The notes beneath the pieces were generated by a model. The model ran no database searches, was not told the origin of the DNA, and worked only from the letters and a program-made list of their open reading frames with translations. Source: Rhizosphaericola mali (lineage in GTDB: Bacteria; Bacteroidota; Bacteroidia; Chitinophagales; Chitinophagaceae). From it: a stretch of DNA of 64,000 nucleotides. The stretch covers positions 1,240,001 through 1,304,000 of the forward strand of contig NZ_CP044016.1 in the NCBI RefSeq assembly GCF_004337365.2, in the 5' to 3' direction. This document shows, in pieces, positions 17,866 through 25,502 of the stretch (within the stretch, counting starts at the first letter, position 1; every line of letters begins with the position of its first letter). A program made the translations under genes and the position numbers.

Positions 17866-18978
17866 ATGAGAAAAAAAATAATTTATAATTCAAAAACAGC
17901 TCTATTTTCACTCATATTTGGAATGGTATTTTTGACTACCATTCAAGCGCAAACAGATCCTCCTAAATTAAATCTCATTGCAGAAACATATAAAAATAAT
18001 TGGAATGGTGTTGCGATATCCAATGATGGTCGATTATTTGCCGAATTTCCAAGATTTGACAAAGGGGATTATCCGTCGATTGTAGAAATTAAGAAAGACG
18101 GCAGTCAAGTGCCCTATCCAAATAAAGAATGGAATAGTTGGAAAAAAGGAAATGATCCACTGAAGGCATTTGTTTCGTTGAATGCCATTTATATCAATAA
18201 GGAAGACAACCATTTGTGGGCGGTTGATCCCGGAGATCCTAATTTCGGTGCGAATATTAAAGGTGCGGAGAAATTGGTAGAAATGGATGTGAATACCAAC
18301 AAAGTCATCCAAACTTATATCGTACCAACGGAAATGGTGCCCGGAAATACGCATTTTAATGACATTCGCATCAAAGGAGATTGGGTGTATATTACAGAAT
18401 CTACACAAGGCTCTATTTTTGTTTTGAATAAAAAAACAAAGAAATTTAGACGACTATTATTGGATTCTAAACTGACAAAAGCAGATACCAGTATTCACCC
18501 AGAATATTTTGGTAGAATATTGGAAGCAAGTCCTGGTAAAGCACCTGTACTTAATGCAGATCAAGTAGAACTGAACCCAGCAGGTGATACTTTATATTTT
18601 AGTAGTCCATTTGGTCCTAATTTATATCAAGTTGCGACTGCCGATTTGCGTAATGAAACGCTTACTACACCCGAACTAGAAAAGCGTATTTCTGTTTATA
18701 TAACTATGAATCCGATTGGCGGATTGATCATGGATAAAAAAGGAAATTTATATTTGGGTGAAGTTAAAAATGGTTCTATTCGTTGTGTCGGACAGGACAA
18801 AAAGACCAAATGGATTTTACAGGATGATCGGATTAAATGGCCTGATGCGTTGAGTATCTCCGAAGATGGAACATTTTACATTGCGATTGCGCAGGTGGGA
18901 AGTCTACCAATGATGTCTAACGGAAAAGACTTGAGAAATCCTCCATTTTACATATTTAGTTTTAAACCAAAGGAATAG
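17866..18978 (+). CDS. Secreted yellow/MRJP-family (L-dopachrome-tautomerase-related) beta-propeller protein
   Basis: 370 aa with a signal peptide (about 1-29, ending IQAQ). The propeller-like sequence has NWNGVAISNDGRLFAEFPRF near the start (about 45-64), LWAVDPGDP (about 118-126), FNDIRI, and the late WPDALSISEDGTFYIAI (about 325-341). These are landmarks of the major royal jelly protein / insect yellow family found in many bacteria. Enzymatic activity in bacteria is not known; gluconolactonase-like hydrolysis is another option. It stands alone between two terminator-like hairpins. Confidence 0.85.
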   Translation: MRKKIIYNSKTALFSLIFGMVFLTTIQAQTDPPKLNLIAETYKNNWNGVAISNDGRLFAEFPRFDKGDYPSIVEIKKDGSQVPYPNKEWNSWKKGNDPLKAFVSLNAIYINKEDNHLWAVDPGDPNFGANIKGAEKLVEMDVNTNKVIQTYIVPTEMVPGNTHFNDIRIKGDWVYITESTQGSIFVLNKKTKKFRRLLLDSKLTKADTSIHPEYFGRILEASPGKAPVLNADQVELNPAGDTLYFSSPFGPNLYQVATADLRNETLTTPELEKRISVYITMNPIGGLIMDKKGNLYLGEVKNGSIRCVGQDKKTKWILQDDRIKWPDALSISEDGTFYIAIAQVGSLPMMSNGKDLRNPPFYIFSFKPKE

Positions 18979-18985
18979 AATCTTA

Positions 18986-19046
18986 AAATCCAATATAAAA
19001 CGAATCGCAGATGGATTAAATCAAGGAATTGTTTTATATTGGATTT
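18986..19046 (+). terminator. Terminator-like inverted repeat after the MRJP-family gene
   Basis: A perfect 16-bp inverted repeat (18986-19001 and 19031-19046) with a 29-base loop begins 8 bases after the stop. The 3' arm ends in TTT. The stem is AT-rich, so termination is likely but moderate. Confidence 0.6.
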
Positions 19047-19080
19047 ATTGAAATTCTTTATTGCATATTTAAGCTGAACG

Positions 19081-19941
19081 ATGGATATTATATATCAACT
19101 CCCAGAAGATTTTATAAAAGATACGTTGCATGCTCCAGATGAAATCATCATTCGAAGGTATACATCTGATATTGCTCATATAAATAGCAAAATATCACTG
19201 AATAAAAATATGCTGCAAATGATTATTTCTGGTAGTAAGTCGATTAAATGTAGTGATGGAGAGATGATTGTTCATTCAGATGAATTATTTGTCCTACATC
19301 ATGGTCATATATTGACATCTGATATTATTACAGATAAAACTTCTTTTGAAAGTATAATATTATATTTTTCAGATAGTACGTACAATAATTTTTTTGCTCG
19401 CTATATAGAAAATGACTATGTTATTCCAGAAAAAAAAACTTTTACAGTTTTAAAGCAGGACTTAATTTTAAAAAGTATTAGCCAGTCCATTCAGTTATTA
19501 TTGAGTAATGATATCTATTTTTCGAAAGAAGTTAAACAAATAAAGTTTGATGAATTATTTCTCCATTTATTCCAAATATATCCTCAAACAATGTTGGCAT
19601 TTAATATTCAAACTAGAATAAATAAGGCTCAAGATTTAGTAAAAATAGTTGAACTATACACTTTTAGAAATATAACTTTAACTGAGATGGCTTTCCTATG
19701 TCACATGAGTATGTCAACATTTAAACGAAAATTTATTGAATATTACCATATGACACCTCAAAAATGGATACTCAAAAAGCGATTGGAAAAAGCCAAAATA
19801 CTTTTACAATTAAGTAGAGAGAATCTGTCTACTATATTTGAACAAATTGGATATGAATCCTTGTCAAGTTTCTCCAATGCATTTAAGAAAGAATATGGTA
19901 TTTCTCCGCGTAAATACAAAGACTCAATCCAATGTATTTGA
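19081..19941 (+). CDS. AraC-family transcriptional regulator
   Basis: 286 aa. The N-terminal part (about 1-170) is a beta-rich sensing domain. The C-terminal AraC DNA-binding domain (about 185-285) has both helix-turn-helices: LTEMAFLCHMSMSTFKRKF and IFEQIGYESLSSFSNAFKKEYGISPRKYK. No metabolic gene is directly coupled to it. Its 3' end overlaps the convergent SnoaL-like gene by 18 bp, and the MRJP-family gene upstream is a possible target. Confidence 0.92.
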   Translation: MDIIYQLPEDFIKDTLHAPDEIIIRRYTSDIAHINSKISLNKNMLQMIISGSKSIKCSDGEMIVHSDELFVLHHGHILTSDIITDKTSFESIILYFSDSTYNNFFARYIENDYVIPEKKTFTVLKQDLILKSISQSIQLLLSNDIYFSKEVKQIKFDELFLHLFQIYPQTMLAFNIQTRINKAQDLVKIVELYTFRNITLTEMAFLCHMSMSTFKRKFIEYYHMTPQKWILKKRLEKAKILLQLSRENLSTIFEQIGYESLSSFSNAFKKEYGISPRKYKDSIQCI

Positions 19942-20349
19942 TTTTTGTATATCTTTTAATTGTGCAACTATTGATGATAGGGTATTTAATCCCCAATGTT
20001 CAAAATACCTACCGTCTTTTATTCTTACAATATCGATAATATCAATCTTGATAGGTTGATTAGTTGGCTGTACATCGAATAATTGCCCTGTTAAAATGCC
20101 ATTTATTTGTTTTCTAGTTGTAACGAGGTCTTCTTCTTCAATTTGTTGTAAAATAGTCACGGTTAGTTGAGAAATGGCAGGACGAAGAATATGATTAAAG
20201 GTATAAATCATACCCTCTGGCCCTTGAGAATTTAAAGGTGCTGAGTGATTTATAAAATTAGGATCTATTAATTCACTAAAAGAATTATGATTTCCCGCTT
20301 CAATTACTTCTTTATTGAATCGTATTACGATCTCTTTTAACTTACTCAT
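19924..20349 (-). CDS. SnoaL-like / NTF2-fold ester cyclase-type protein
   Basis: 141 aa, no signal peptide. It follows the SnoaL-like polyketide cyclase pattern: FNKEVIEAGNHNSFSELIDPNFINHSAP (about 10-37), GPEGMIYTFN, and the late DGRYFEHWGLNTL (about 113-125) with the paired His/Asp residues of that pocket. In bacteria such proteins often handle small hydrophobic molecules; the substrate cannot be read. Convergent with the AraC gene, overlapping by 18 bp. Confidence 0.82.
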   Translation of the reverse strand: MSKLKEIVIRFNKEVIEAGNHNSFSELIDPNFINHSAPLNSQGPEGMIYTFNHILRPAISQLTVTILQQIEEEDLVTTRKQINGILTGQLFDVQPTNQPIKIDIIDIVRIKDGRYFEHWGLNTLSSIVAQLKDIQKSNTLD

Positions 20350-20500
20350 ATAATTTTTTACAAAACTAAAATACTTTGTTAGTTACCTTGTTGAGCAAAA
20401 CAATCATTTTGTTGTTCTAATCAGTCAATTTTTTTAATAGGTACAGTTGTTTTTCTATAATCTCATAAATTGATCTTTACCTTTCTAGTTGAAGTTTTTG

Positions 20501-20508
20501 TAATTTTG
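20501..20508 (+). promoter_or_regulatory. -7 element of the SulP operon
   Basis: TAATTTTG matches TAnnTTTG, 24 bases before the ATG at 20533. It lies inside the longer TTG-initiated reading frame, so it supports the ATG as the real start. Confidence 0.45.
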
Positions 20509-20532
20509 GCGATTTCAATCTATATAAATATA

Positions 20533-22029
20533 ATGTCAGGAATCCGGTTATTTGATTTTACACAAAAAATTAATTATAAGAATGAATTATTTTCTGGATT
20601 TGCAGTCGCTATGACTATGATTCCAGAGTCTCTTTCTTTCGCCATTTTAGCGGGGTTTCCACCTTTAATGGGTGTGTATGCAGCATTTATTATGGGGTTA
20701 ATTACTTCGATATTAGGTGGTCGACCTGGAATGATTTCTGGAGGTGCTGGTTCAACAACGATTGTCTTAATCGCATTAATGCAAAAAAGTGGATTGGAAT
20801 ATGTTTTTGCTGCAATAGTTCTAGCTGGATTGATACAATTATTTATAGGTATAATGAAATGGGGTAAATTTATATGCCTTGTTCCAAAATCTGTGATGTA
20901 TGGTTTTGTAAATGGGTTAGCAATTGTAATCTTCATGGCCCAAATACATCAGTTTAAAATAAATGTGGATGGACATTCGCAGTGGATGCATGGTAATGAA
21001 TTATGGCTAATGATGACATTGGTGATATTGACTATATTGGTAGTGTGGATTTTTCCCAAAATCACTAAAAAATTTCCACCAACATTAGTTGCCATTTTTG
21101 CGGTATTTGCAATTGTATATATATTTCACATTCCAACTAAGACCGTGGGTGATATTGCGTCAGTTGCTGGCGGATTTCCCCCCTTTCATATTCCTAAAAT
21201 TTCGTTTAATTGGCAAAGTTTGCAATTAATTTTCCCTTATTCTTTAGTAATGGCCTGTGTTGGACTTACTGAAGGCTTGTTAACTCTGAATGTTGTGGAC
21301 GAAATAACTGCATCAAAGGGAAATAGTAATAGAGAATGCATTGCTCAAGGTATTGCAAATATGACCAATGGCTTTTTTTATGGTATGGGAGGATGTTCAA
21401 TGATTGCACAGACATTGGTCAATCTTAACTCTGGATCTAGAGCTCGACTTTCTGGTATAATAGCATCGTTAACAATTTTAATCATTATATTAGTAGGAGC
21501 TCCATTTATAAGCAAAGTTCCTATGGCAGCATTAACTGGAGTAATGATTATGGTTGCTATCGAAACTTTTGAATGGACAAGTTTTAAAATTATTGGAAAA
21601 ATGCCATTCGCAGATATATTCATCGGAATTCTCGTTGCGTTGATTACTGTTTTGTTTAGTAATCTAGCTCTAGCAGTTTTGATTGGAGTTATCTTATCTG
21701 CATTAGTATTTGCATGGCAAAATGCAAAAAAAATAAGGGTGTCAAGTTTTATAAATACGTCAAACGAGAAAAAATATACAATTTCAGGTCCTTTATTCTT
21801 CGGCTCGACCATGGCATTTCTAGAAGCTTTTACAATTGAATCAGATCCAGTAAGTATTATAATTGATTTTAAATCGAGTAGGATAGCGGATATGTCTGGA
21901 ATAGATGCAATACAAAATATATTGAATAAATATGCATCGGTAAATAAAGAGGTTCATTTACTAAATTTGGATGATGAAAGCCGTTTAGTTTTGGAAAAGT
22001 CTGGAGTATTGATTACTTTATCAAATTAA
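20533..22029 (+). CDS. SulP-family anion transporter with STAS domain
   Basis: 498 aa from the chosen ATG. An in-frame TTG at 20470 would add 21 hydrophobic residues, but the -7 element at 20501 and the usual SulP N-terminus favour the ATG. It has 10-12 membrane segments, the early GFAVAMTMIPESLSFAIL signature (about 22-39), and a C-terminal STAS domain (about 420-498, IIIDFKSSRIADMSGIDAI). Family members carry sulfate, bicarbonate or other anions; the cargo is not readable. It heads an operon with a MazG-like protein and a nucleosidase. Confidence 0.9.
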   Translation: MSGIRLFDFTQKINYKNELFSGFAVAMTMIPESLSFAILAGFPPLMGVYAAFIMGLITSILGGRPGMISGGAGSTTIVLIALMQKSGLEYVFAAIVLAGLIQLFIGIMKWGKFICLVPKSVMYGFVNGLAIVIFMAQIHQFKINVDGHSQWMHGNELWLMMTLVILTILVVWIFPKITKKFPPTLVAIFAVFAIVYIFHIPTKTVGDIASVAGGFPPFHIPKISFNWQSLQLIFPYSLVMACVGLTEGLLTLNVVDEITASKGNSNRECIAQGIANMTNGFFYGMGGCSMIAQTLVNLNSGSRARLSGIIASLTILIIILVGAPFISKVPMAALTGVMIMVAIETFEWTSFKIIGKMPFADIFIGILVALITVLFSNLALAVLIGVILSALVFAWQNAKKIRVSSFINTSNEKKYTISGPLFFGSTMAFLEAFTIESDPVSIIIDFKSSRIADMSGIDAIQNILNKYASVNKEVHLLNLDDESRLVLEKSGVLITLSN

Positions 22030-22039
22030 AATATATACA

Positions 22040-22360
22040 ATGAGTAGTAATAATTTGGATGAAATAGTTAAACGATCTTTAGAAATAAGGAAAAAATATC
22101 ATGAATTAGAAATACTACATCATAAAAGTGAATGGAGTATAGAAGAAGATGCGTTGGCTTACTTAACAGATGCTGGTTTGGTTGGTAGAAATATAATGTC
22201 TCAGCAAAAGCGTTGGCCAAAAGAGAATTCCGAAAATGAATTGATCCATAAAATAGGTGAAAATTTTTGGTGGTTAACAATACTATCTGAAAGATCTGGT
22301 ATTAATATAAAAGATGCCATTGATAAATTTTTAGACAAAACAGAACAACTTTTAAAATAA
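22040..22360 (+). CDS. MazG-like nucleotide pyrophosphohydrolase-fold protein
   Basis: 106 aa, all-helical. It has the MazG-like pattern: LEILHHKSEWSIEEDALAYLTDAGLVGRNIM (about 23-53 region) followed by IGENFWWLTILSERSGINIKDAI (about 71-93). The usual EExxE metal cluster is partly seen (EEDA, GENFWW), so catalysis is plausible but unproven. It lies 10 bases after the transporter gene and 19 before the nucleosidase gene. Confidence 0.72.
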   Translation: MSSNNLDEIVKRSLEIRKKYHELEILHHKSEWSIEEDALAYLTDAGLVGRNIMSQQKRWPKENSENELIHKIGENFWWLTILSERSGINIKDAIDKFLDKTEQLLK

Positions 22361-22379
22361 TCTAAATAAAAAGAAACAC

Positions 22380-22961
22380 GTGATTCATATAAATGCAGAA
22401 AATCAATTTCCCGTTGATAATATCCTATTTTCATTTGCACTAGCGACAGAAGCCGCGGACGTTTTTGATCAATATAATACACTCATAACAGGAATCGGAA
22501 AAGTGAATGCTACCTATGAATTGACAAAATTGATTCAATTAAAAAAGCCATCACTAATTATCAATTTGGGGTCTGCGGGTAGTGATTTTTTTAAAAAAGG
22601 AGAAGTTGTTTGCTGTACAAAATTTGTCCAAAGGGATATGGATGTGCGAGGCTTAGGTTATACACAATACGAAACGCCGCTTTCTGGATTGCCTATAGTG
22701 ATTGAATATGGTCTTGCTTTCGCAGGATTGCCTATAGGGATCTGTGGAACTGGAGATAGTTTTGAAATGGGACATGAACCAACAATTTACAATGTCGTTG
22801 ATATGGAATCTTATGCTCTAGCAATGATTGCTATGAAAGAAAATATTCCATTTTTGTGCTTGAAATATATTTCAGATGGAGCAGATGATAATGCAGCTGA
22901 AGATTGGAATATACAAGTTCATAAAGCCGCATTAGCTTATGGAAAAATTCTACAATTATAA
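22380..22961 (+). CDS. Nucleoside phosphorylase / MTAN-like nucleosidase
   Basis: 193 aa from a GTG at 22380; no ATG in frame precedes the conserved core. Features of the PNP/UDP superfamily are ITGIGKVNATYEL (about 36-48), INLGSAGS (about 60-67), VVDMESYALA (about 139-148) with the ribose-contacting Met-Glu, and SDGADDNAAEDW (about 165-176) with the catalytic Asp. It is shorter than typical MTAN (about 230 aa). It may cleave 5'-methylthioadenosine, S-adenosylhomocysteine or a futalosine-type compound. Confidence 0.8.
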   Translation: MIHINAENQFPVDNILFSFALATEAADVFDQYNTLITGIGKVNATYELTKLIQLKKPSLIINLGSAGSDFFKKGEVVCCTKFVQRDMDVRGLGYTQYETPLSGLPIVIEYGLAFAGLPIGICGTGDSFEMGHEPTIYNVVDMESYALAMIAMKENIPFLCLKYISDGADDNAAEDWNIQVHKAALAYGKILQL

Positions 22962-22975
22962 TAGGGGAAACTCTA

Positions 22976-23386
22976 TTATAGTTTTTTAGTAGATTGCCAA
23001 GAATACATTACCCATTGATTGTTTTCCAATTTCCATATCATAGTGAAAAGATTGTCGAGCTTGGTATAACTACCTTCTAATAGAGCTTCAATCTGTACCT
23101 GTCCATATAATAAGACTATTTTATTTTCATTGATGTTTATAATTCTAGAAATTTCAATCTCTAGTACATCATAACGCACTTTTTTAGCTAATATTGGGGC
23201 TATATAAGATTGAGTATTGTCTACTTTAGCCGAAGAGTGAATGTAAATTGCATCCTCCGCCAATAATTTTTGTAGTACCTCAACATTTCCTGTTATCATT
23301 GCTGCTTCTCGTTCTTTCTCAGCCTCAAATAAGTCTTTATATATATCTAATATTTCGTCTGAGATATTTTTAAATTTTAAAGCCAT
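22976..23386 (-). CDS. NTF2-like DUF4440 protein
   Basis: 136 aa. The DUF4440/SnoaL fold is indicated by EKEREAAMITGNVEVLQKLLAEDAIYIHSSAKVDN (about 22-56, cited as landmark positions) and the late FTMIWKLENNQWVMYSWQST (about 113-132). Ketosteroid-isomerase-like proteins of this size have diverse roles and none can be assigned. It is convergent with the nucleosidase gene with 14 bp between stops. Confidence 0.8.
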   Translation of the reverse strand: MALKFKNISDEILDIYKDLFEAEKEREAAMITGNVEVLQKLLAEDAIYIHSSAKVDNTQSYIAPILAKKVRYDVLEIEISRIININENKIVLLYGQVQIEALLEGSYTKLDNLFTMIWKLENNQWVMYSWQSTKKL

Positions 23387-23833
23387 AGTCTATTCATTTC
23401 GAACAAAAATATCTAAATAAGGATCTATTTAACACTAAAATAATGTTAAATAGAATAAATGAAAGCAGTTAGTTTTTTAAAGGTTTAGGGTTATATAATC
23501 AGGTTAGTCAACGACTATTAATATTTTTCTAATTGCTAAATTAAGACAGGTTTTTTACTTAATATTACGGAAAACCGTAAACTGAATTTTAATCATAAAA
23601 AGAGGCCAGAGTTAGAAAACTCTAGCCGTATATAGATTAAGATAAAAGATTAAATACGCCGTTGCTATTCTTTTATTTAGTCTAAATAATTTTTAAAAGC
23701 CAGTATTCTATTTATCATTTTTTAATACTAAAAAATAAATTTCTGATGAAAATGTAATCATAGAAATATTGACTATATGTATAATCTTATAAGAGATTAT
23801 TTATCTATTCAATGATTATAAAGCTTTAAAAAA
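23387..23833. other. 447-bp AT-rich intergenic region
   Basis: It holds the promoter side of the DUF4440 gene, a TTACGG-AAAA-CCGTAA palindrome (23565-23580), and a hairpin at 23604-23627 that works as a minus-strand terminator. No coding potential was seen. Confidence 0.45.
23592..23627 (-). terminator. Probable terminator downstream of the orphan AraC-domain gene
   Basis: Stem 23604-23613 with 23618-23627, one mismatch, 4-base loop AGAA. Read on the minus strand it is followed by a T-run. It lies about 205 bp after the stop of the gene at 23834. Confidence 0.6.
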
Positions 23834-24241
23834 TTAGTATTTTATTATATTTTGAAATGGTGCAAAAAAATTCTTTACACGTTTTTTTTGATAATTAGTA
23901 GGAGATAAACCAAATAATTCGCCGAAACACTTAGAATAGTAGGATGGGCTTTCAAATCCAACTTTGAAAGCAACTTCTGAACTATTATAACCTTCTTCTA
24001 AAAAAGAAATCGACTTTTTTAATTTAAATATTTTTATAAAATCAGTAGTAGATATTCCTACTTTATCTTTAATTTTTCTATGTAATTGGGTACGACTTAA
24101 ATGTATATCTTTTATGAGTCTTTCTATAGTATAATCAGGGTTTTCTATATTAATTTCTAATAACTGAATTGTCATTTTGAAGAACATTTCAGTTTCTATT
24201 TCATTAATATGATAGTTAAATTTTACGAGTTTTTCGTTCAT
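23834..24241 (-). CDS. Orphan AraC-type DNA-binding domain protein
   Basis: 135 aa, almost wholly a DNA-binding domain: YTIERLIKDIHLSRTQLHRKIKDKVG (about 37-62) is the first helix-turn-helix and SSEVAFKVGFESPSYYSKCFGELFGLSPTNY the second (about 87-117). There is no sensing domain. The sequence is closest in style to the C-terminal output module of hybrid two-component (HTCS) proteins. It could be a free-standing regulator or a remnant of a longer hybrid gene, but the upstream 625 bp shows no kinase sequence. Confidence 0.82.
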   Translation of the reverse strand: MNEKLVKFNYHINEIETEMFFKMTIQLLEINIENPDYTIERLIKDIHLSRTQLHRKIKDKVGISTTDFIKIFKLKKSISFLEEGYNSSEVAFKVGFESPSYYSKCFGELFGLSPTNYQKKRVKNFFAPFQNIIKY

Positions 24242-24545
24242 AAATATGGCAATTAGATTTGTTAAAATTAATAAAACATATTTAATATAAAAAGTATTAA
24301 GAATAAAGTAATTCCTAACTGAATTTAATATTGCATAATATTTTGGGCAAATTTTTTATTTGTTTTTCCTTCTGAGTTGCAAGTAAATTTCCGAAATTTC
24401 GCGCACGTAAATTCTAGTTCAAAAAATGCACCTTTATGCTTTTCCCAAAATTGTATTCTTATAAAATGGTATAACAATAAACTAAAAAGTAGTAAATAAG
24501 AAAATGGTGAATTTGTATGAACTAAGGCTATTGATAAAATACACC

Positions 24546-24572
24546 TTAAAAAATTAAATTTTAATTTTTTAA
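24546..24572. repeat. 27-bp AT palindrome
   Basis: 13-bp arms (TTAAAAAATTAAA and its complement) around one central base. It lies between an orphan AraC-domain gene and a response regulator gene, so it may be a binding site for either. In such AT-rich DNA chance is possible. Confidence 0.4.
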
Positions 24573-24820
24573 CCTTATTCCAAATGTATTAAAAATTAAA
24601 AGATGCCAGACAATACTTCCAATACTAAAGTATTATAATGATAAATATTATCAGCATTTTTACTATGTAAATCATTTGGAATTAATAAAAATTATAAAGA
24701 CAATATTTCATAATCGTTTAATTTTTCATTTGTTAACCTAAAACAGCGGTATCTAATTATTGATTCCATATATCAACGGTATTTTGAATTTTAGATAGGA
24801 TAAATCTCCTTTATATTAAA

Positions 24821-24828
24821 TATCTTTG
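24821..24828 (+). promoter_or_regulatory. -7 element of the response regulator gene
   Basis: TATCTTTG matches TAnnTTTG and is 38 bases before the ATG. No TTG is found at the ideal -33 spacing. Confidence 0.45.
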
Positions 24829-24866
24829 ATTGTCAAGTTAAACTTTATATATTTTTTATTAATAAT

Positions 24867-25502
24867 ATGACTTCAAACATTCTTATTGCGGATGATCACT
24901 TTCCAGTTCGGATTGGCCTTGATATATTGGTAAATGAAATATTACAGTCAAATCCCAATATCGAATTTGCCTCAAATGGGTATGAAATTTTAACTAAAAT
25001 GGAAAATCAAAATTTCGACTTACTTATTACAGATATCAATATGCCAATGACGGATGGCTTTGAATTAATTAAGCAAATCGTTGACAAATACCCACAAACA
25101 AAAATTCTAGTTGTTAGTGTAAACCCTGCTGAGATTTTTGCTCCTAGACTCAGAGAAATTGGCATTTGTGATTACATTTCAAAATCTGAATCTGATGAAG
25201 AATTAAAAAAAGCAATTTTAAATATTGTATCTGGAGTTTCTTCTAATGCGGATAAAATTGAAACTACGGAGATGGAAGAAAACCTTTTTATTCAATTATC
25301 CTCTCGTGAATTTGAAGTCATGATTTATTTATTAAAGGGATTAGGAAATTTAGAGATATGTAATAAGTTAAATATTACTAAAACAACAGCGAGTACATAC
25401 AAAAACAGAATATTTTCTAAATTGAATGTTACTAGTTTAATGGAGTTGAGTCACCTTGCACGTAAATATCATATTGTCGATGATGATTTATTGTTATATT
25501 AA
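24867..25502 (+). CDS. LuxR-type response regulator
   Basis: 211 aa. The receiver domain (1-120) has acidic pair Asp9-Asp10, phospho-acceptor Asp56 in ITDINMP, and Lys in YISKSES (about 110). The GerE/LuxR helix-turn-helix is at 145-205 (LSSREFEVMIYLLKGL then TKTTASTYKNRIFSKL). Its 3' end overlaps the convergent YXY sensor kinase gene by 71 bp. That position makes the kinase its likely partner. Confidence 0.93.
   Translation: MTSNILIADDHFPVRIGLDILVNEILQSNPNIEFASNGYEILTKMENQNFDLLITDINMPMTDGFELIKQIVDKYPQTKILVVSVNPAEIFAPRLREIGICDYISKSESDEELKKAILNIVSGVSSNADKIETTEMEENLFIQLSSREFEVMIYLLKGLGNLEICNKLNITKTTASTYKNRIFSKLNVTSLMELSHLARKYHIVDDDLLLY

Larger units (their letters stand above)
24242..24866. 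other. 625-bp divergent intergenic region
   Basis: Very AT-rich. It contains a 27-bp perfect palindrome (24546-24572), a CGAAATTTCG palindrome (24394-24403), and the -7 element for the response regulator. I see no gene. Confidence 0.45.

Noticed and set aside
18034-18408. Minus-strand 124-aa ORF inside the MRJP-family gene
   Set aside because: Antisense to a conserved propeller region; no start signal or family pattern.
20470-20532. TTG-initiated extension of the SulP protein
   Set aside because: A -7 promoter element lies inside it and the ATG at 20533 gives the usual N-terminus.
21378-21812. Minus-strand 144-aa ORF inside the SulP gene
   Set aside because: Antisense to well-conserved membrane segments of the transporter; composition fits a shadow frame.
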